In this document: piece after piece, positions 36,096-44,952 of the stretch
Layout of the letters: every line of letters begins with the position of its first letter
Position numbering within the stretch: position 1 is the stretch's first letter
Origin: RPQJ01 sp963846315
GTDB taxonomy: Bacteria; Pseudomonadota; Gammaproteobacteria; Steroidobacterales; Steroidobacteraceae
Assembly: GCA_963846315.1 (NCBI GenBank)
Contig: CAWJVM010000017.1
Span: forward strand, 62,001 to 126,000
DNA length: 64,000 nucleotides
Direction of reading: 5' to 3'
Made by a program: the position numbers and the translations under genes
The notes under the pieces: model-generated
Database searches by the model: none
The model's input: the letters and a program-made list of their open reading frames with translations, nothing else
What the model was told of the DNA's origin: nothing

Positions 36096-37484
36096 TCACG
36101 CCGTGTCGAGGTACCACTCGTAGTCGCGGTCGCTGACGAGGGCGCCGAATTTTTCCGCTTCCTGGCGCTTGATCGCGAGAAAAACCTCGAGAAAACCGGC
36201 GCCGAGCGTGTCGCGCACGAACGTCGACGCCGCCGCGGCGTCGAGCGCAGCGTGCCATTGCGTGGGCAGCGTGCCCTGCTGCGCCTGCTCGTAGCCATTG
36301 CCCTCAAGCGGGGGACCCGGGTCGAGCTGGCGCTCGATGCCGTGCAGCATGCCGCCGAGGACCAGCGCGGCGACGAGATACGGGTTCGCATCGGCCCCGG
36401 CCACGCGGTGCTCGACGTGGCGACTCGCCGGTGGTCCGGCCGGCACACGCAGGCTGACGGAACGGTTGTTGATCCCCCACGTGACGGCGACCGGCGCATA
36501 GCTCAGCGACCGGAACCGGCGATAGGAATTGGCGTTGGGCGCATAGATCGCCATGCCGTCCGCGAGCGTCGACTGCAAGCCGCCGATCGCGTGACGCAGC
36601 AAGGGACTGCCGGCAGGATCGTCGGCCGCGCAGGCGTTGTTGCCATCGCGGTCGGCGAGACTGGCGTGCAGGTGCATCCCCGAGCCGGCGCGTTCCGCAA
36701 ACGGCTTCGCCATGAAACAGGCCACGCGTCCATGCCGTGCGGCGACGCCCCGTACGGCGCGCTTGAACAGGATTGCCTCGTCGACCGCGCGCATCGCATC
36801 GGCCCGGTGTTCGAGCGTGATCTCGAACTGCCCCGGCGCGTATTCGGACATCAGCGTGCGCACGGGCAGGCCCAGCGCCTTCGCCGACGCATAGAGTTCG
36901 TCGAACAGCGGCGACATGTCGTCGAGGCGGCCGAGGCCGTAGGCGTCGATGCGACCGCGGCGCTCGCCGCTCAGCATGCCCGCCGAAGGCACCAGCCGGC
37001 CGGCTGCGTCGCGCTGCAGCAGGTAGAACTCGAGCTCGACGGCGACGACCGGCGTCAGGCCGACGGCTTCGCAACGCGCGACGATGCCGGCGAGTGCGTG
37101 GCGCGGATCGGCTGGCGACGGCCGACCGTCAAGTTCGAACATCGTGCCCAGGACCTGGGCCGACGGCCGCGTGAGCCACGGCGCACGAGCGAGCGATCCC
37201 GCGACGGGTCGGCAGCACTGGTCGGCGTCGCCGACGTCCCAGACCAGCCCGGTGCCGTCGACGTCCTCGCCGGTGATGTCGAGGCCGAGGATGGAGCCGG
37301 CCACGTTGCGGCCGCTGTCGTACAACGCCGCGAGTTCCTCGCGCGCCACGTTCTTGCCGCGACCCACGCCGCAGGCGTCGGTAATGACGAGCTGCACGGC
37401 CTCGATGTCGGGGTTGGCCGCGAGAAACGCCTGGGCTTGCGCGAGCGTGCCGACGCCACGTGGCGATGTGTTCTTTGCATGCAT
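36096..37484 (-). CDS. Glutamine synthetase family protein (PuuA-like)
   Basis: 462 residues from ATG 37484 (MHAKNTSPRG). A type III-like glutamine synthetase fold with VAVELEFYLL (metal Glu), SEYAPGQFEITLEH, MAKPFAERAGSGMHLHASL, and RFRSLSYAPVAVTWGINNRSVSLRVP. Divergent members ligate glutamate to polyamines or amines (gamma-glutamylputrescine synthetase, PuuA) rather than ammonia; lack of the adenylylation Tyr loop and the sequence pattern favour that. No other puu genes are adjacent, so the substrate is inferred only. Confidence 0.8.
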   Translation of the reverse strand: MHAKNTSPRGVGTLAQAQAFLAANPDIEAVQLVITDACGVGRGKNVAREELAALYDSGRNVAGSILGLDITGEDVDGTGLVWDVGDADQCCRPVAGSLARAPWLTRPSAQVLGTMFELDGRPSPADPRHALAGIVARCEAVGLTPVVAVELEFYLLQRDAAGRLVPSAGMLSGERRGRIDAYGLGRLDDMSPLFDELYASAKALGLPVRTLMSEYAPGQFEITLEHRADAMRAVDEAILFKRAVRGVAARHGRVACFMAKPFAERAGSGMHLHASLADRDGNNACAADDPAGSPLLRHAIGGLQSTLADGMAIYAPNANSYRRFRSLSYAPVAVTWGINNRSVSLRVPAGPPASRHVEHRVAGADANPYLVAALVLGGMLHGIERQLDPGPPLEGNGYEQAQQGTLPTQWHAALDAAAASTFVRDTLGAGFLEVFLAIKRQEAEKFGALVSDRDYEWYLDTA

Positions 37485-37609
37485 AGTGGAGCGGGCCCTG
37501 CTGCTGCGGCCGCACAGGCATAGTGACGGATGCACTCGCGGAGTGGCAAGCTCACCGGCCTCCGCCGCAGGCCCGGGACGGCGCATGACACTGGACGGCT
37601 GAAACAACG

Positions 37610-38665
37610 ATGGCCACGGCGTATTCGATCGCGTGGGACGTGCCGCTGCACGACTGGAATACGTTCCAACTCGATGCGCGTGCCCACTGCCTTGCCACCG
37701 TGCACGATGCGGCGGTGCTGCCTGCCCTGCTGGCGGAGCCCTCGTTGCAGGGCCTGCCCTTGATGGTGCTCGGCGCAGGGAGCAACGTGCTCTTTGCCGC
37801 CGAACGGTTCGCAGGCTGCCTGGTTCACCTGCAATGCCAGCAAGCGCACATCATCGGCAACGACGACGGGCACGCCATAGTGCATGTCGACGCCGGGTTC
37901 GAGTGGGACGCGCTCGTCGACTGGACGCTCGATCATGGCCTGCAGGGTCTCGAAAACCTGGCCTTGATTCCGGGCCAGGCCGGCGCCGCACCGATCCAGA
38001 ACATTGGCGCCTACGGTGTAGAAGTCGCCAGTTACATCGCCACCGTGCAGGTCTACGACCGGCACACGGGCAGGTTCGACCACCTGCCGGCCGAGCACTG
38101 CGGGTTCGGCTATCGCGACAGCGTGTTCAAGCGCGAGCCCGACCGACGCATCGTCACGGCGATCGAACTGCGGTTGCCAAGGGCTGGCGCGACGAACCTT
38201 GCCTACGCCGGGCTGGCCGAGGAACTAGCCGCCATGGGCGGACTGGAACCGACGCCACGCAACGTGGCCGCCGCGGTTCGACGCATCCGCCGACGCAAGC
38301 TGCCGGACCCCGCCGTCGCAGGCAACGCCGGCAGCTTCTTCAAGAATCCCGTCGTCGCGCACGACGTCGCACTCTCACTGCGATCACGCTTCGCGGACAT
38401 ACCGCTGTTTCCTGCCGGGACTGCGACCGAACGCAAGCTCTCGGCAGCCTGGCTGATCGAACAGGCGGGCTGGCGCGGTTACCGCGACGGCGATGCCGCC
38501 GTGTCGGCGCAGCACGCGCTGGTGCTGGTCAACCTGGGTCGCGCGACCGGCCCGCAACTGCTGGAACTTGCGCGCCGCGTGGCGGCGTCGGTGCAGGCTA
38601 AATTCGGCGTGGCGCTGGAGCCCGAGCCACGCATCGTCGGCGCGACGTTCCACCCGCGACAGTGA
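37610..38665 (+). CDS. murB: UDP-N-acetylenolpyruvoylglucosamine reductase
   Basis: 351 residues, type I MurB. It reduces enolpyruvyl-UDP-GlcNAc to UDP-MurNAc in peptidoglycan synthesis with FAD and NADPH. FAD motifs are VLGAGSN (55-59) and LIPGQAGAAPIQNIGAYGVEV; the catalytic Ser lies in GNAGSFFKNP (Ser242) and the Tyr in GFGYRDSVFK. C-terminal AWLIEQAGWRGYRDGDAAVS...QHALVLVN is intact. ATG 37610 lies 125 bases from the divergent synthetase start and has no strong Shine-Dalgarno. Confidence 0.95.
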   Translation: MATAYSIAWDVPLHDWNTFQLDARAHCLATVHDAAVLPALLAEPSLQGLPLMVLGAGSNVLFAAERFAGCLVHLQCQQAHIIGNDDGHAIVHVDAGFEWDALVDWTLDHGLQGLENLALIPGQAGAAPIQNIGAYGVEVASYIATVQVYDRHTGRFDHLPAEHCGFGYRDSVFKREPDRRIVTAIELRLPRAGATNLAYAGLAEELAAMGGLEPTPRNVAAAVRRIRRRKLPDPAVAGNAGSFFKNPVVAHDVALSLRSRFADIPLFPAGTATERKLSAAWLIEQAGWRGYRDGDAAVSAQHALVLVNLGRATGPQLLELARRVAASVQAKFGVALEPEPRIVGATFHPRQ

Positions 38666-38670
38666 TCCCG

Positions 38671-39090
38671 TTACCAGGCACCCGTGTTCGGCATGCTCAC
38701 CCAGGGCTCAGCCGGCGGCTGTGCCTCACCTTTCTGCAACAGCTCGATCGAGATGTTGTCCGGTGAACGCACGAACGCCATGCGGCCGTCGCGCGGCGGA
38801 CGGTTGATCGTCACGCCGTATTCCATCAGACGACGGCACGACTCGTAGACGTCGTCGACCTCGTACGCGAGGTGGCCAAAAGCGCGGCCCGTGCCGTACT
38901 CCTCGCGGTCCCAGTTGCAGGTGAGTTCGACCTGCGCATCGTCGTCGCCGGGCGCGGCCAGGAACACGAGCGTGAAGCGGCCCTTGGCGTATTCGGTGCG
39001 GCGCAGTTCGCGCAGCCCGAGCGCGTCGCAGTAGAACCTGAGCGAGGCGTCGATGTCGGTGACGCGGACCATCGTGTGCAGGTACTTCAT
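38671..39090 (-). CDS. gloA: Lactoylglutathione lyase (glyoxalase I)
   Basis: 139 residues, close to E. coli GloA (135). It isomerises the hemithioacetal of methylglyoxal and glutathione to S-lactoylglutathione. Metal ligands fall where expected for the Ni-type enzyme: His5, Glu55 (QVELTCNWD), His73 (FGHLAYEVDD) and Glu116 (SIELLQK). The N-terminus MKYLHTMVRVTDID and the segment FYCDALGLRELRR are typical. It is tail to tail with murB, five bases between stops. Confidence 0.93.
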   Translation of the reverse strand: MKYLHTMVRVTDIDASLRFYCDALGLRELRRTEYAKGRFTLVFLAAPGDDDAQVELTCNWDREEYGTGRAFGHLAYEVDDVYESCRRLMEYGVTINRPPRDGRMAFVRSPDNISIELLQKGEAQPPAEPWVSMPNTGAW

Positions 39091-39135
39091 GCGACGATGG
39101 TACCGCAGGCTGCACGAACCGCGCAGCGGCTCGAC

Positions 39136-40404
39136 TCAGTGCTGCAGCAGGCGCAGAAACAGCCCGCACGCCGCGGCCGCGAGCAGGACGGGCCCGAGCG
39201 GCCAGCGCGCGCGCTCGAGCAGGAACCACGCCGCCAAGGCGATCAGCACCGCATTCCAGTCCGGTGCGGCACGCCACCCGTCCGGAAACAGCACGACCTG
39301 TGCAAGCAGCAGCACCAGCGATGCGATCACGCCGACGACGGCCGCGGTGATCGCGCCGAGAGCGCCTTCGATGCGCGCGTTGCGAGTGAGTCGCTCGACG
39401 TAAGGCGCCCCGAGCAGGATGAACAGGAACGATGGCAGGAACGTAGCCCACGACGCGAGCGCCCCTGCGAGCAGCGCCGAGCCCAGCGGCGACAACGGTC
39501 CGGGCTGGTTCCAGCCGGTCATGAACCCCATGAACTGCAGCACGATGATCAGCGGGCCGGGCGTCGTCTCCGCCAGCGCGAGGCCTGCGACCGACTGGTT
39601 CGCCGTTACCCACGCAAGGTTGTCGACCAACTGATCCGTGACGTAGCCGAGCACGGCGTAGGCGCCCCCGAAGGTGACGAACGCCGCCTTGGTGAAGAAC
39701 AGGTAGAGCGCCGTCCATAACGAATCGCTGCCCAGCGTGGCGTTCACGAGCAGCAGCGGCACCAGCCAGAGCAGCAGACCGACCGCTGCCAACCTGGCGG
39801 TTTGCCGTGCGCGCACCGGTGCCGCCTTGGACGCGGGCACGTCACCCGGCGTTGCGTGGCGCGCGAGATACGCACCTGTTGCCGCGGCCACCAGCAGCAC
39901 CACGGGAAACGGCACGTGCGCGAACTCGAGCGCCAGGAGCGATGCGACCGCGAGCGTGATGTGCAGCGAGGACCGCAACGCACGGCGCGCGATCCGCACC
40001 ATCGCCTGCAGCACCAGGGCGACGACGGCGGCCTGCAAACCATAGAGTAGTGCGGCGACCCAGGACAGCGAGCCGTGCGCCACGTAAGCGTACGAGAGCG
40101 CAAACAGCAGCAGTACGGCCGGCAGGATGAATCCGAGCCCGGCAACGAGGCCGCCGCGGATACCGTGCATTTTCCAGCCGAGGAAGATTGCGAGCTGCAG
40201 GGCTTCAGGCCCGGGCAGCAGCATGCAGAAGTTCAGCGCGCGCGTGAACTCGCGGTCGTTGAGCCAACGGCGACGCTCGACGATTTCACGGTGCAGGATG
40301 GCGATCTGGCCGGCAGGACCGCCGAACGAAACGAAGCCGAGCCTCGCCCAGAAGCGGGCTGCTTCGGCGAACGTCGGCGAGTGCGGGGAGGAGGACGAAG
40401 CCAT
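39136..40404 (-). CDS. chrA: Chromate transporter, long-chain ChrA
   Basis: 422 residues from ATG 40404 (MASSSSPHSPTFAEAARFW). Two homologous CHR domains: the first with FVSFGGPAGQIAILHREIV and LLPGPEALQLAIFLGW, the second with FFTKAAFVTFGGAYAVLGYV and LALAETTPGPLIIVLQFMGF. About ten TM helices. The ChrA family exports chromate, probably by proton antiport; in genomes without chr regulators it may serve other oxyanions. Confidence 0.92.
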   Translation of the reverse strand: MASSSSPHSPTFAEAARFWARLGFVSFGGPAGQIAILHREIVERRRWLNDREFTRALNFCMLLPGPEALQLAIFLGWKMHGIRGGLVAGLGFILPAVLLLFALSYAYVAHGSLSWVAALLYGLQAAVVALVLQAMVRIARRALRSSLHITLAVASLLALEFAHVPFPVVLLVAAATGAYLARHATPGDVPASKAAPVRARQTARLAAVGLLLWLVPLLLVNATLGSDSLWTALYLFFTKAAFVTFGGAYAVLGYVTDQLVDNLAWVTANQSVAGLALAETTPGPLIIVLQFMGFMTGWNQPGPLSPLGSALLAGALASWATFLPSFLFILLGAPYVERLTRNARIEGALGAITAAVVGVIASLVLLLAQVVLFPDGWRAAPDWNAVLIALAAWFLLERARWPLGPVLLAAAACGLFLRLLQH

Positions 40405-40495
40405 GCGCCAGTATCGCGGAACGGCGCAGAAATGGCAGCGGCGCGCGCGGCAGTGACGCGTGAATGCCCAACTCACCGATTCCGCAATGGACGCT

Positions 40496-42361
40496 TCAGA
40501 ACATCTCGGACGCGCCGGGCTCCGTCGTCGTCTTGCGGGCTGTACGCGATTCGATGAAATCGCCGGTGATCATTTCATCGTAGGCCTGGCCCGGACCGAC
40601 CATCGGGTACACGCCCGCCTCCGTGTCGATAATCACCTCGAGGAAGGCCGGGCCCTTGAACTCGATGAATTCCTGCACGACGCGCGGCACGTCCGCCTTG
40701 CGGTCGAGCCGCACGGCAAACTGGTAGCCGTCGGCCTGCGCCGCCTTGACGAAGTCCTTCTTGTGCAGCGACTTGTCGCTGGCCGACAGCCGCCCCTTGA
40801 AGAAGAGTTTCTGCCATTGCTTGACCATGCCGTCGCCGAAGTTGTTCAGCACGACGACCTTGATCGGCAGGTCGTAGGTGGTGACGGTCTCGAGCTCGCC
40901 GAGGTTCATGCGGATGCTGGCGTCGCCGTCGATGTCGATCACGAGCTTGTCGCGCCGCGCGAACTGCGCGCCGATCGCCGCAGGCAGGCCGAACCCCATC
41001 GTGCCCATGCTGCCTGACGTGAGCCAGAGCCGCGGTTCGCGGAAATCGAAATACTGCGCCGCCCACATCTGGTGCTGGCCGACGCCGGTCGCAATCACGG
41101 CTTCACCGCGCGTCAGCCGGTTGATCTCCTCGATCACGTAGTACGGCTGGATCAGTTCGCTGTCGCGGTCGTAGTTCATCGCGTGACGACGCTTCAGCTC
41201 CGCAATGTGCGCGTGCCACGGCGACCAGTTGCGCTGGAAGCCGGCGTCCTTGCCCTGCAGGCGCAGCTTCTCGAGCGCCGGGCGCAGCAAGCCGACATGA
41301 CTCCACTGTACGCGCTTGACCTTGTTGATCTCCGACGCGTCGACGTCCATGTGCGCGATGCGCTTGGCGTTGCGCGCGAACTTGGCTGGCACGGCCGCGA
41401 CTCGGTCATCGAAGCGGGCACCGAGGCAGAGCAGGAAATCGCAGTCGTCGACCGCGTAGTTCGCGAACGCCGTGCCGTGCATGCCGAGCATGTTCAGCGA
41501 GAGCGGCTCGGTGGTGTCGTACACGCCGATGCCCATCAGCGTGGTGACGACGGGAATGCCGAATTCGTGCGCGAAGTCGCGTAGTTCGGTGGCCGCCTCG
41601 CTGTGAATGACGCCGCCGCCGGCGTAGATCAGCGGCCGTTCGGCCTCGCCGAGCATCTGGAAGAATTTCGCCCCGTGATCATCGTCGAGCGTGTGCGACC
41701 GCATTGCCTGCATGCGGGCGTGGTAGCCACGCACGGGCAGCAGGCCGCTGCCCCGGTAGGTGCCTTGCCAGTTCTGCACGTCCTTCGGGATGTCGATCAC
41801 CACCGGACCCGGGCGGCCCGAGCGCGCGATCTCGAACGCCGTGCGCACCGTGGCTTCGAGCTTGGCCGGGTCGGTGACGAGGAAACAGTGCTTCGCCACC
41901 GCGCCCATGATGTTCGAGACCGGCGCTTCCTGGAATGCATCGGTGCCGATGGCGGCCGTACCGACCTGGCCGCAGATGACGACGATCGGGATCGAGTCCG
42001 CGGCGCAGTCACGCACCGGGGTGACCGTATTGGTGGCGCCGGGCCCCGAGGTCACGACGCAGACACCGACCCTGCCGCTGGCCCGCGCGTAGCCGGCCGC
42101 CATGAAGCCCGCGCCCTGCTCGTTCGCCGGCACGATCAGCGGCATCGGCTGCGCGCCCGCGGCGAGTTTCGATTGCTGGTCGTTGTGGCGGAAGATCGCG
42201 TCGTAGGTCGGCAGGATCGCGCCGCCGCTGTAACCGAAGATGATGTCGACGCCTTCGTCGGCCAGCACCTGCACGATGATCTCCGCACCGCTCATGGACT
42301 GGCCGGTCCGCGGGTGCACGGATGCAGTGGTCGGCAGGGGGCTGGCGGCGATGCTGGTCAC
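40496..42361 (-). CDS. ilvB: Acetolactate synthase large subunit
   Basis: 621 residues from a GTG start (MSGAEIIVQVLADEGVDIIFGYSGG begins the conserved part about residue 23). ThDP-dependent enzyme that makes acetolactate or acetohydroxybutyrate in valine, leucine and isoleucine synthesis. Marks: catalytic Glu in VPANEQGAGFMAAGYA, FAD-binding middle domain, and ThDP motif DIDGDASIRMNLGELETV followed by NNFGDGMVKQWQ. Its small subunit gene is not downstream but divergent on the other strand, 185 bases away. Confidence 0.95.
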   Translation of the reverse strand: MTSIAASPLPTTASVHPRTGQSMSGAEIIVQVLADEGVDIIFGYSGGAILPTYDAIFRHNDQQSKLAAGAQPMPLIVPANEQGAGFMAAGYARASGRVGVCVVTSGPGATNTVTPVRDCAADSIPIVVICGQVGTAAIGTDAFQEAPVSNIMGAVAKHCFLVTDPAKLEATVRTAFEIARSGRPGPVVIDIPKDVQNWQGTYRGSGLLPVRGYHARMQAMRSHTLDDDHGAKFFQMLGEAERPLIYAGGGVIHSEAATELRDFAHEFGIPVVTTLMGIGVYDTTEPLSLNMLGMHGTAFANYAVDDCDFLLCLGARFDDRVAAVPAKFARNAKRIAHMDVDASEINKVKRVQWSHVGLLRPALEKLRLQGKDAGFQRNWSPWHAHIAELKRRHAMNYDRDSELIQPYYVIEEINRLTRGEAVIATGVGQHQMWAAQYFDFREPRLWLTSGSMGTMGFGLPAAIGAQFARRDKLVIDIDGDASIRMNLGELETVTTYDLPIKVVVLNNFGDGMVKQWQKLFFKGRLSASDKSLHKKDFVKAAQADGYQFAVRLDRKADVPRVVQEFIEFKGPAFLEVIIDTEAGVYPMVGPGQAYDEMITGDFIESRTARKTTTEPGASEMF

Positions 42362-42546
42362 GGGCAGGCTCGTTGACGCGGGTATGGAGCGTTATGTTGC
42401 GATGCAAACGAGACTAACAGCCGTCGCGGCCGCGCGTCCATCTAGGCGGCTTTCATCCGATCCCCTATTCTGGAGTCTGGAGCCCGGCCGCTTCGCGGCC
42501 TGATTCCTCAATAGAATCATATAGATACTGCTTCCCGGAGTCCGCC
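42362..42546. promoter_or_regulatory. Divergent ilvB-ilvH intergenic region with two inverted repeats
   Basis: Should hold both promoters. Two adjacent perfect palindromes lie on the ilvH side: GGCCGC-TTC-GCGGCC (42486-42500) and TGATTC-N7-GAATCA (42501-42519). They could be an operator or a leader hairpin. A TATAGATACT stretch follows at about 42521-42530. No branched-chain-codon-rich leader peptide was found. Confidence 0.45.
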
Positions 42547-43050
42547 ATGGCCGCCATGCGCCACATCATTGCCATCACCCTGCAGAACGAATCCGGCGCG
42601 CTGACCCGCGTGGCAGGCCTGTTCTCGACCCGTGGCTACAACATCGAGTCGCTGAACGTGGCGGCGACGGACGATCCCACGGTCTCACGCCTGACGCTGG
42701 TGACGACCGGCAACGACGCCGTGATCCACCAGATCACGCAGCAGTCGCTGAAGCTCGTGGACGTGGTCGACGTCGAGGACGTCACGCGTGAGGAACACTT
42801 CGAACGCGAGCTGCTGCTGATCAAGGTCAAGGCCAAGCCAACCCAGGTCGGATCGCTCTGGTCTGCGACTCAGCGGGCGGGTGGCCGTGTGCTCTGGGAT
42901 GCGGCGGACAGCTTCACGATCGAACTCACCAGCAGCGAGGCCGACATCAACCGCTTCATGGCGGAAGTCGCGAACTTCGGCGAGGTGCTCGAAGTGGTGC
43001 GCAGCGGCGCGCTCGCGATCCAGAAGGGACGGCAGACGTTGGAAGGCTGA
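42547..43050 (+). CDS. ilvH: Acetolactate synthase small (regulatory) subunit
   Basis: 167 residues. Two-domain ACT protein that activates the large subunit and confers valine feedback: MRHIIAITLQNESGALTRVAGLFSTRGYNIESLNV is the ACT core, HEERELLLIKVK-like segment (HFERELLLIKVKAK) starts the C-terminal domain. ATG 42547 has GGAG nine bases upstream; ATG 42556 is also possible. It is transcribed away from ilvB, which is unusual since the pair normally forms one operon. Confidence 0.95.
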   Translation: MAAMRHIIAITLQNESGALTRVAGLFSTRGYNIESLNVAATDDPTVSRLTLVTTGNDAVIHQITQQSLKLVDVVDVEDVTREEHFERELLLIKVKAKPTQVGSLWSATQRAGGRVLWDAADSFTIELTSSEADINRFMAEVANFGEVLEVVRSGALAIQKGRQTLEG

Positions 43051-43051
43051 G

Positions 43052-43257
43052 CGTCTTCGGCGCTCCCGTCACGGTGTCGGAAGTCGATCGACGGGTCGGG
43101 TGACCGCCGCCTGTGTCGGGGGTCTCCGTCTTCTTCCGCGCTCCGGGGTCTCCCGCGCATCGTGATTCGCGCGGAGGAAGACGGAGACCCCCGATGCAGG
43201 CGGCCCACCCGACCACACGGCCTATTTATCGCACCGTGACGCGAGCGCCGAAGATCA
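43052..43257. repeat. Large imperfect inverted repeat between convergent genes
   Basis: Two arms of about 90 bases face each other. Inner arms 43094-43141 and 43169-43214 pair over GGGGGTCTCCGTCTTC-type sequence with few mismatches; outer arms pair TCTTCGGCGCTC near 43054-43065 with GAGCGCCGAAGA near 43242-43253, and GTCACGGTG with CACCGTGAC. The loop is about 27 bases. The element fills the whole space between the ilvH and thioesterase stops. It could act as a bidirectional terminator or be a REP/MITE-like element. Confidence 0.8.
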
Positions 43258-43734
43258 GGGCAGCGCCCCAAACCCCACGTAACCATCCTGCAGCGTCTGC
43301 AACGCCGCGCGCACCTGCGGCGGAATCGGCACCGGTCGTCGCGTCGCGCTGTCGACATACACGTGCACGAACCGGCCGATGGCCGCGGGTTCGGCCGACT
43401 GGTTGCGAAACAGGCCGATGCGGTACACGACGCTCGAGTTGCCGAGCCGCTCGAGCGCGAGCCCGGCATAGACCGTGTCCGGAAAGCTCAGCTCGCTCAT
43501 GAACTTGCAGCTCGTCTCCGCGACGATGCCGATGGCCGGCAGCTCCCGCACGTCGCAGCCGCTCGCCTCGATCAGGAAGCCGTTCACGGCGGTGTCGAAG
43601 AACGAGTAGTACACGACGTTGTTGACGTGGCCGTACTGGTCGTTGTCCATCCAGCGCGTGGTGATCGCGCGCAGGACGGGAAACTCGTCGCGGCGCGTGG
43701 GGAGCGGCGGCGCGGTCGCTGCGACTGTGGTCAT
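43255..43734 (-). CDS. Acyl-CoA thioesterase (4HBT hotdog family)
   Basis: 159 residues from ATG 43734; a TTG at 43749 is an alternative. Hotdog fold of the YbgC/4-hydroxybenzoyl-CoA thioesterase type, with the catalytic-Asp motif RWMDNDQYGHVNNVVYYSFFDTA and later CKFMSELSFPDTVYAGLALERLG. Hydrolyses acyl-CoA thioesters; chain preference unknown. Its stop lies inside the right arm of the large inverted repeat. Confidence 0.88.
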   Translation of the reverse strand: MTTVAATAPPLPTRRDEFPVLRAITTRWMDNDQYGHVNNVVYYSFFDTAVNGFLIEASGCDVRELPAIGIVAETSCKFMSELSFPDTVYAGLALERLGNSSVVYRIGLFRNQSAEPAAIGRFVHVYVDSATRRPVPIPPQVRAALQTLQDGYVGFGALP

Positions 43735-43821
43735 GCGGTCTTGCTCCAACGGCGCGCCGGTCGGTCGGCCTGCGCATTATTGCAGTGGAGCGTGGCAGCG
43801 CGCATGGGCTACGCTCGACCG

Positions 43822-44952
43822 ATGATCAAAACCAAGGCCGCCGTGCTGCGCGAGCTGGGTCGTCCCGGCCCGTACGCCCAATCACAGCCGCTCGTGATCG
43901 AGGAATTCGATCTCGCGCCGCCCGGACCCGGTGAGGTGCTGGTCCGCGTGCGGGCCGCAGGCCTGTGCCACTCCGATCTCTCGGTGATCGACGGCAACCG
44001 GCCGCGACCGCTGCCGATGGTGCTCGGCCACGAGATGGCAGGCGTGGTCGAAGAAGTCGGCCACGGCGTGACGGACCTGCAGCGAGGCGATCACGTCGTT
44101 GCGTCGTTCGTGCCGAGCTGCGGCGTGTGCGGCCCCTGCGTGGCCGGGCGCCCCGCGTTGTGCGAGCCCGGTCTCGCGTCGAACACCGCGGGCACGCTGC
44201 TGTCCGGCGAGCGCCGGCTCTGCCAGCACGGCACGCCCGTCCATCATCACCTCGGTGTCTCGGGCTTTGCCGAGTGGACGACGGTGTCGCGCCGCTCGCT
44301 GGTGCGGGTCGATCCCACGCTGCCCTTCGCGGAAGCTGCGCTCTTCGGCTGCGCCGTCATCACAGGTGTCGGCGCCGTGGTCAACACGGCCGCCATGCCC
44401 AAGCACTCCTCGCTTGCCGTAATCGGACTCGGTGGCGTCGGTCTCGCCGCGCTGCTCGCCGGGCGCATGCTCGAAGCCACGTCGATCGTCGCGATCGACC
44501 TCAATGAATCGAAACTGGCCAAGGCGCGCGAACTCGGCGCCACGCTGACCGTGAACGCGGCAAACCCGGACTGCGTCGACCGCGTGCGCGAAGCGACGGG
44601 GGGCGGTGTCGCCTACGCGTTCGAGATGGCGGGTTCGGCGCGGGCGCTGGAACTCGCCTACCGCGTCACGCACCGTGGCGGAACCACGGTATCGGCCGGG
44701 CTGCCGCATCCGCAGCAGCAGGTCTCGTTTTCGCACGTCAGCCTCGTCGCGGAAGAGCGCACACTGAAAGGCAGCTACCTCGGCAGCTGCGTGCCCGAAC
44801 GCGACATCCCGCAATACATCGAGTGGTATCGCGCGGGTCGACTGCCCGTCGACAAGCTGCTGAGCGAGCGCATCCGGTTGGACGACATCAACGGTGCCTT
44901 CGACCGGCTCGCGGCCGGCGCGTCGATCCGGCAGGTGATCGAGATTGGCTGA
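43822..44952 (+). CDS. Zinc-dependent alcohol dehydrogenase
   Basis: 376 residues from ATG 43822 (MIKTKAAVLRE); an in-frame ATG 18 bases upstream is possible. Medium-chain dehydrogenase with catalytic zinc ligands Cys49 (AGLCHSDLSV) and His70-Glu71 (LGHEMAGVVEEVGHGV), structural zinc cysteines 100, 103, 106 and 114, and NAD loop GLGGVG. Close to the class III-like/aryl-alcohol dehydrogenase group; substrate not determinable. Followed by the CIA30 gene, overlapping by eight bases. Confidence 0.9.
   Translation: MIKTKAAVLRELGRPGPYAQSQPLVIEEFDLAPPGPGEVLVRVRAAGLCHSDLSVIDGNRPRPLPMVLGHEMAGVVEEVGHGVTDLQRGDHVVASFVPSCGVCGPCVAGRPALCEPGLASNTAGTLLSGERRLCQHGTPVHHHLGVSGFAEWTTVSRRSLVRVDPTLPFAEAALFGCAVITGVGAVVNTAAMPKHSSLAVIGLGGVGLAALLAGRMLEATSIVAIDLNESKLAKARELGATLTVNAANPDCVDRVREATGGGVAYAFEMAGSARALELAYRVTHRGGTTVSAGLPHPQQQVSFSHVSLVAEERTLKGSYLGSCVPERDIPQYIEWYRAGRLPVDKLLSERIRLDDINGAFDRLAAGASIRQVIEIG

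Noticed and set aside
42362..42546. Transcription attenuator with a branched-chain amino acid leader peptide for ilv genes
   Set aside because: No short frame rich in Leu, Val or Ile codons with a start could be found, and the palindromes lack a T-run.
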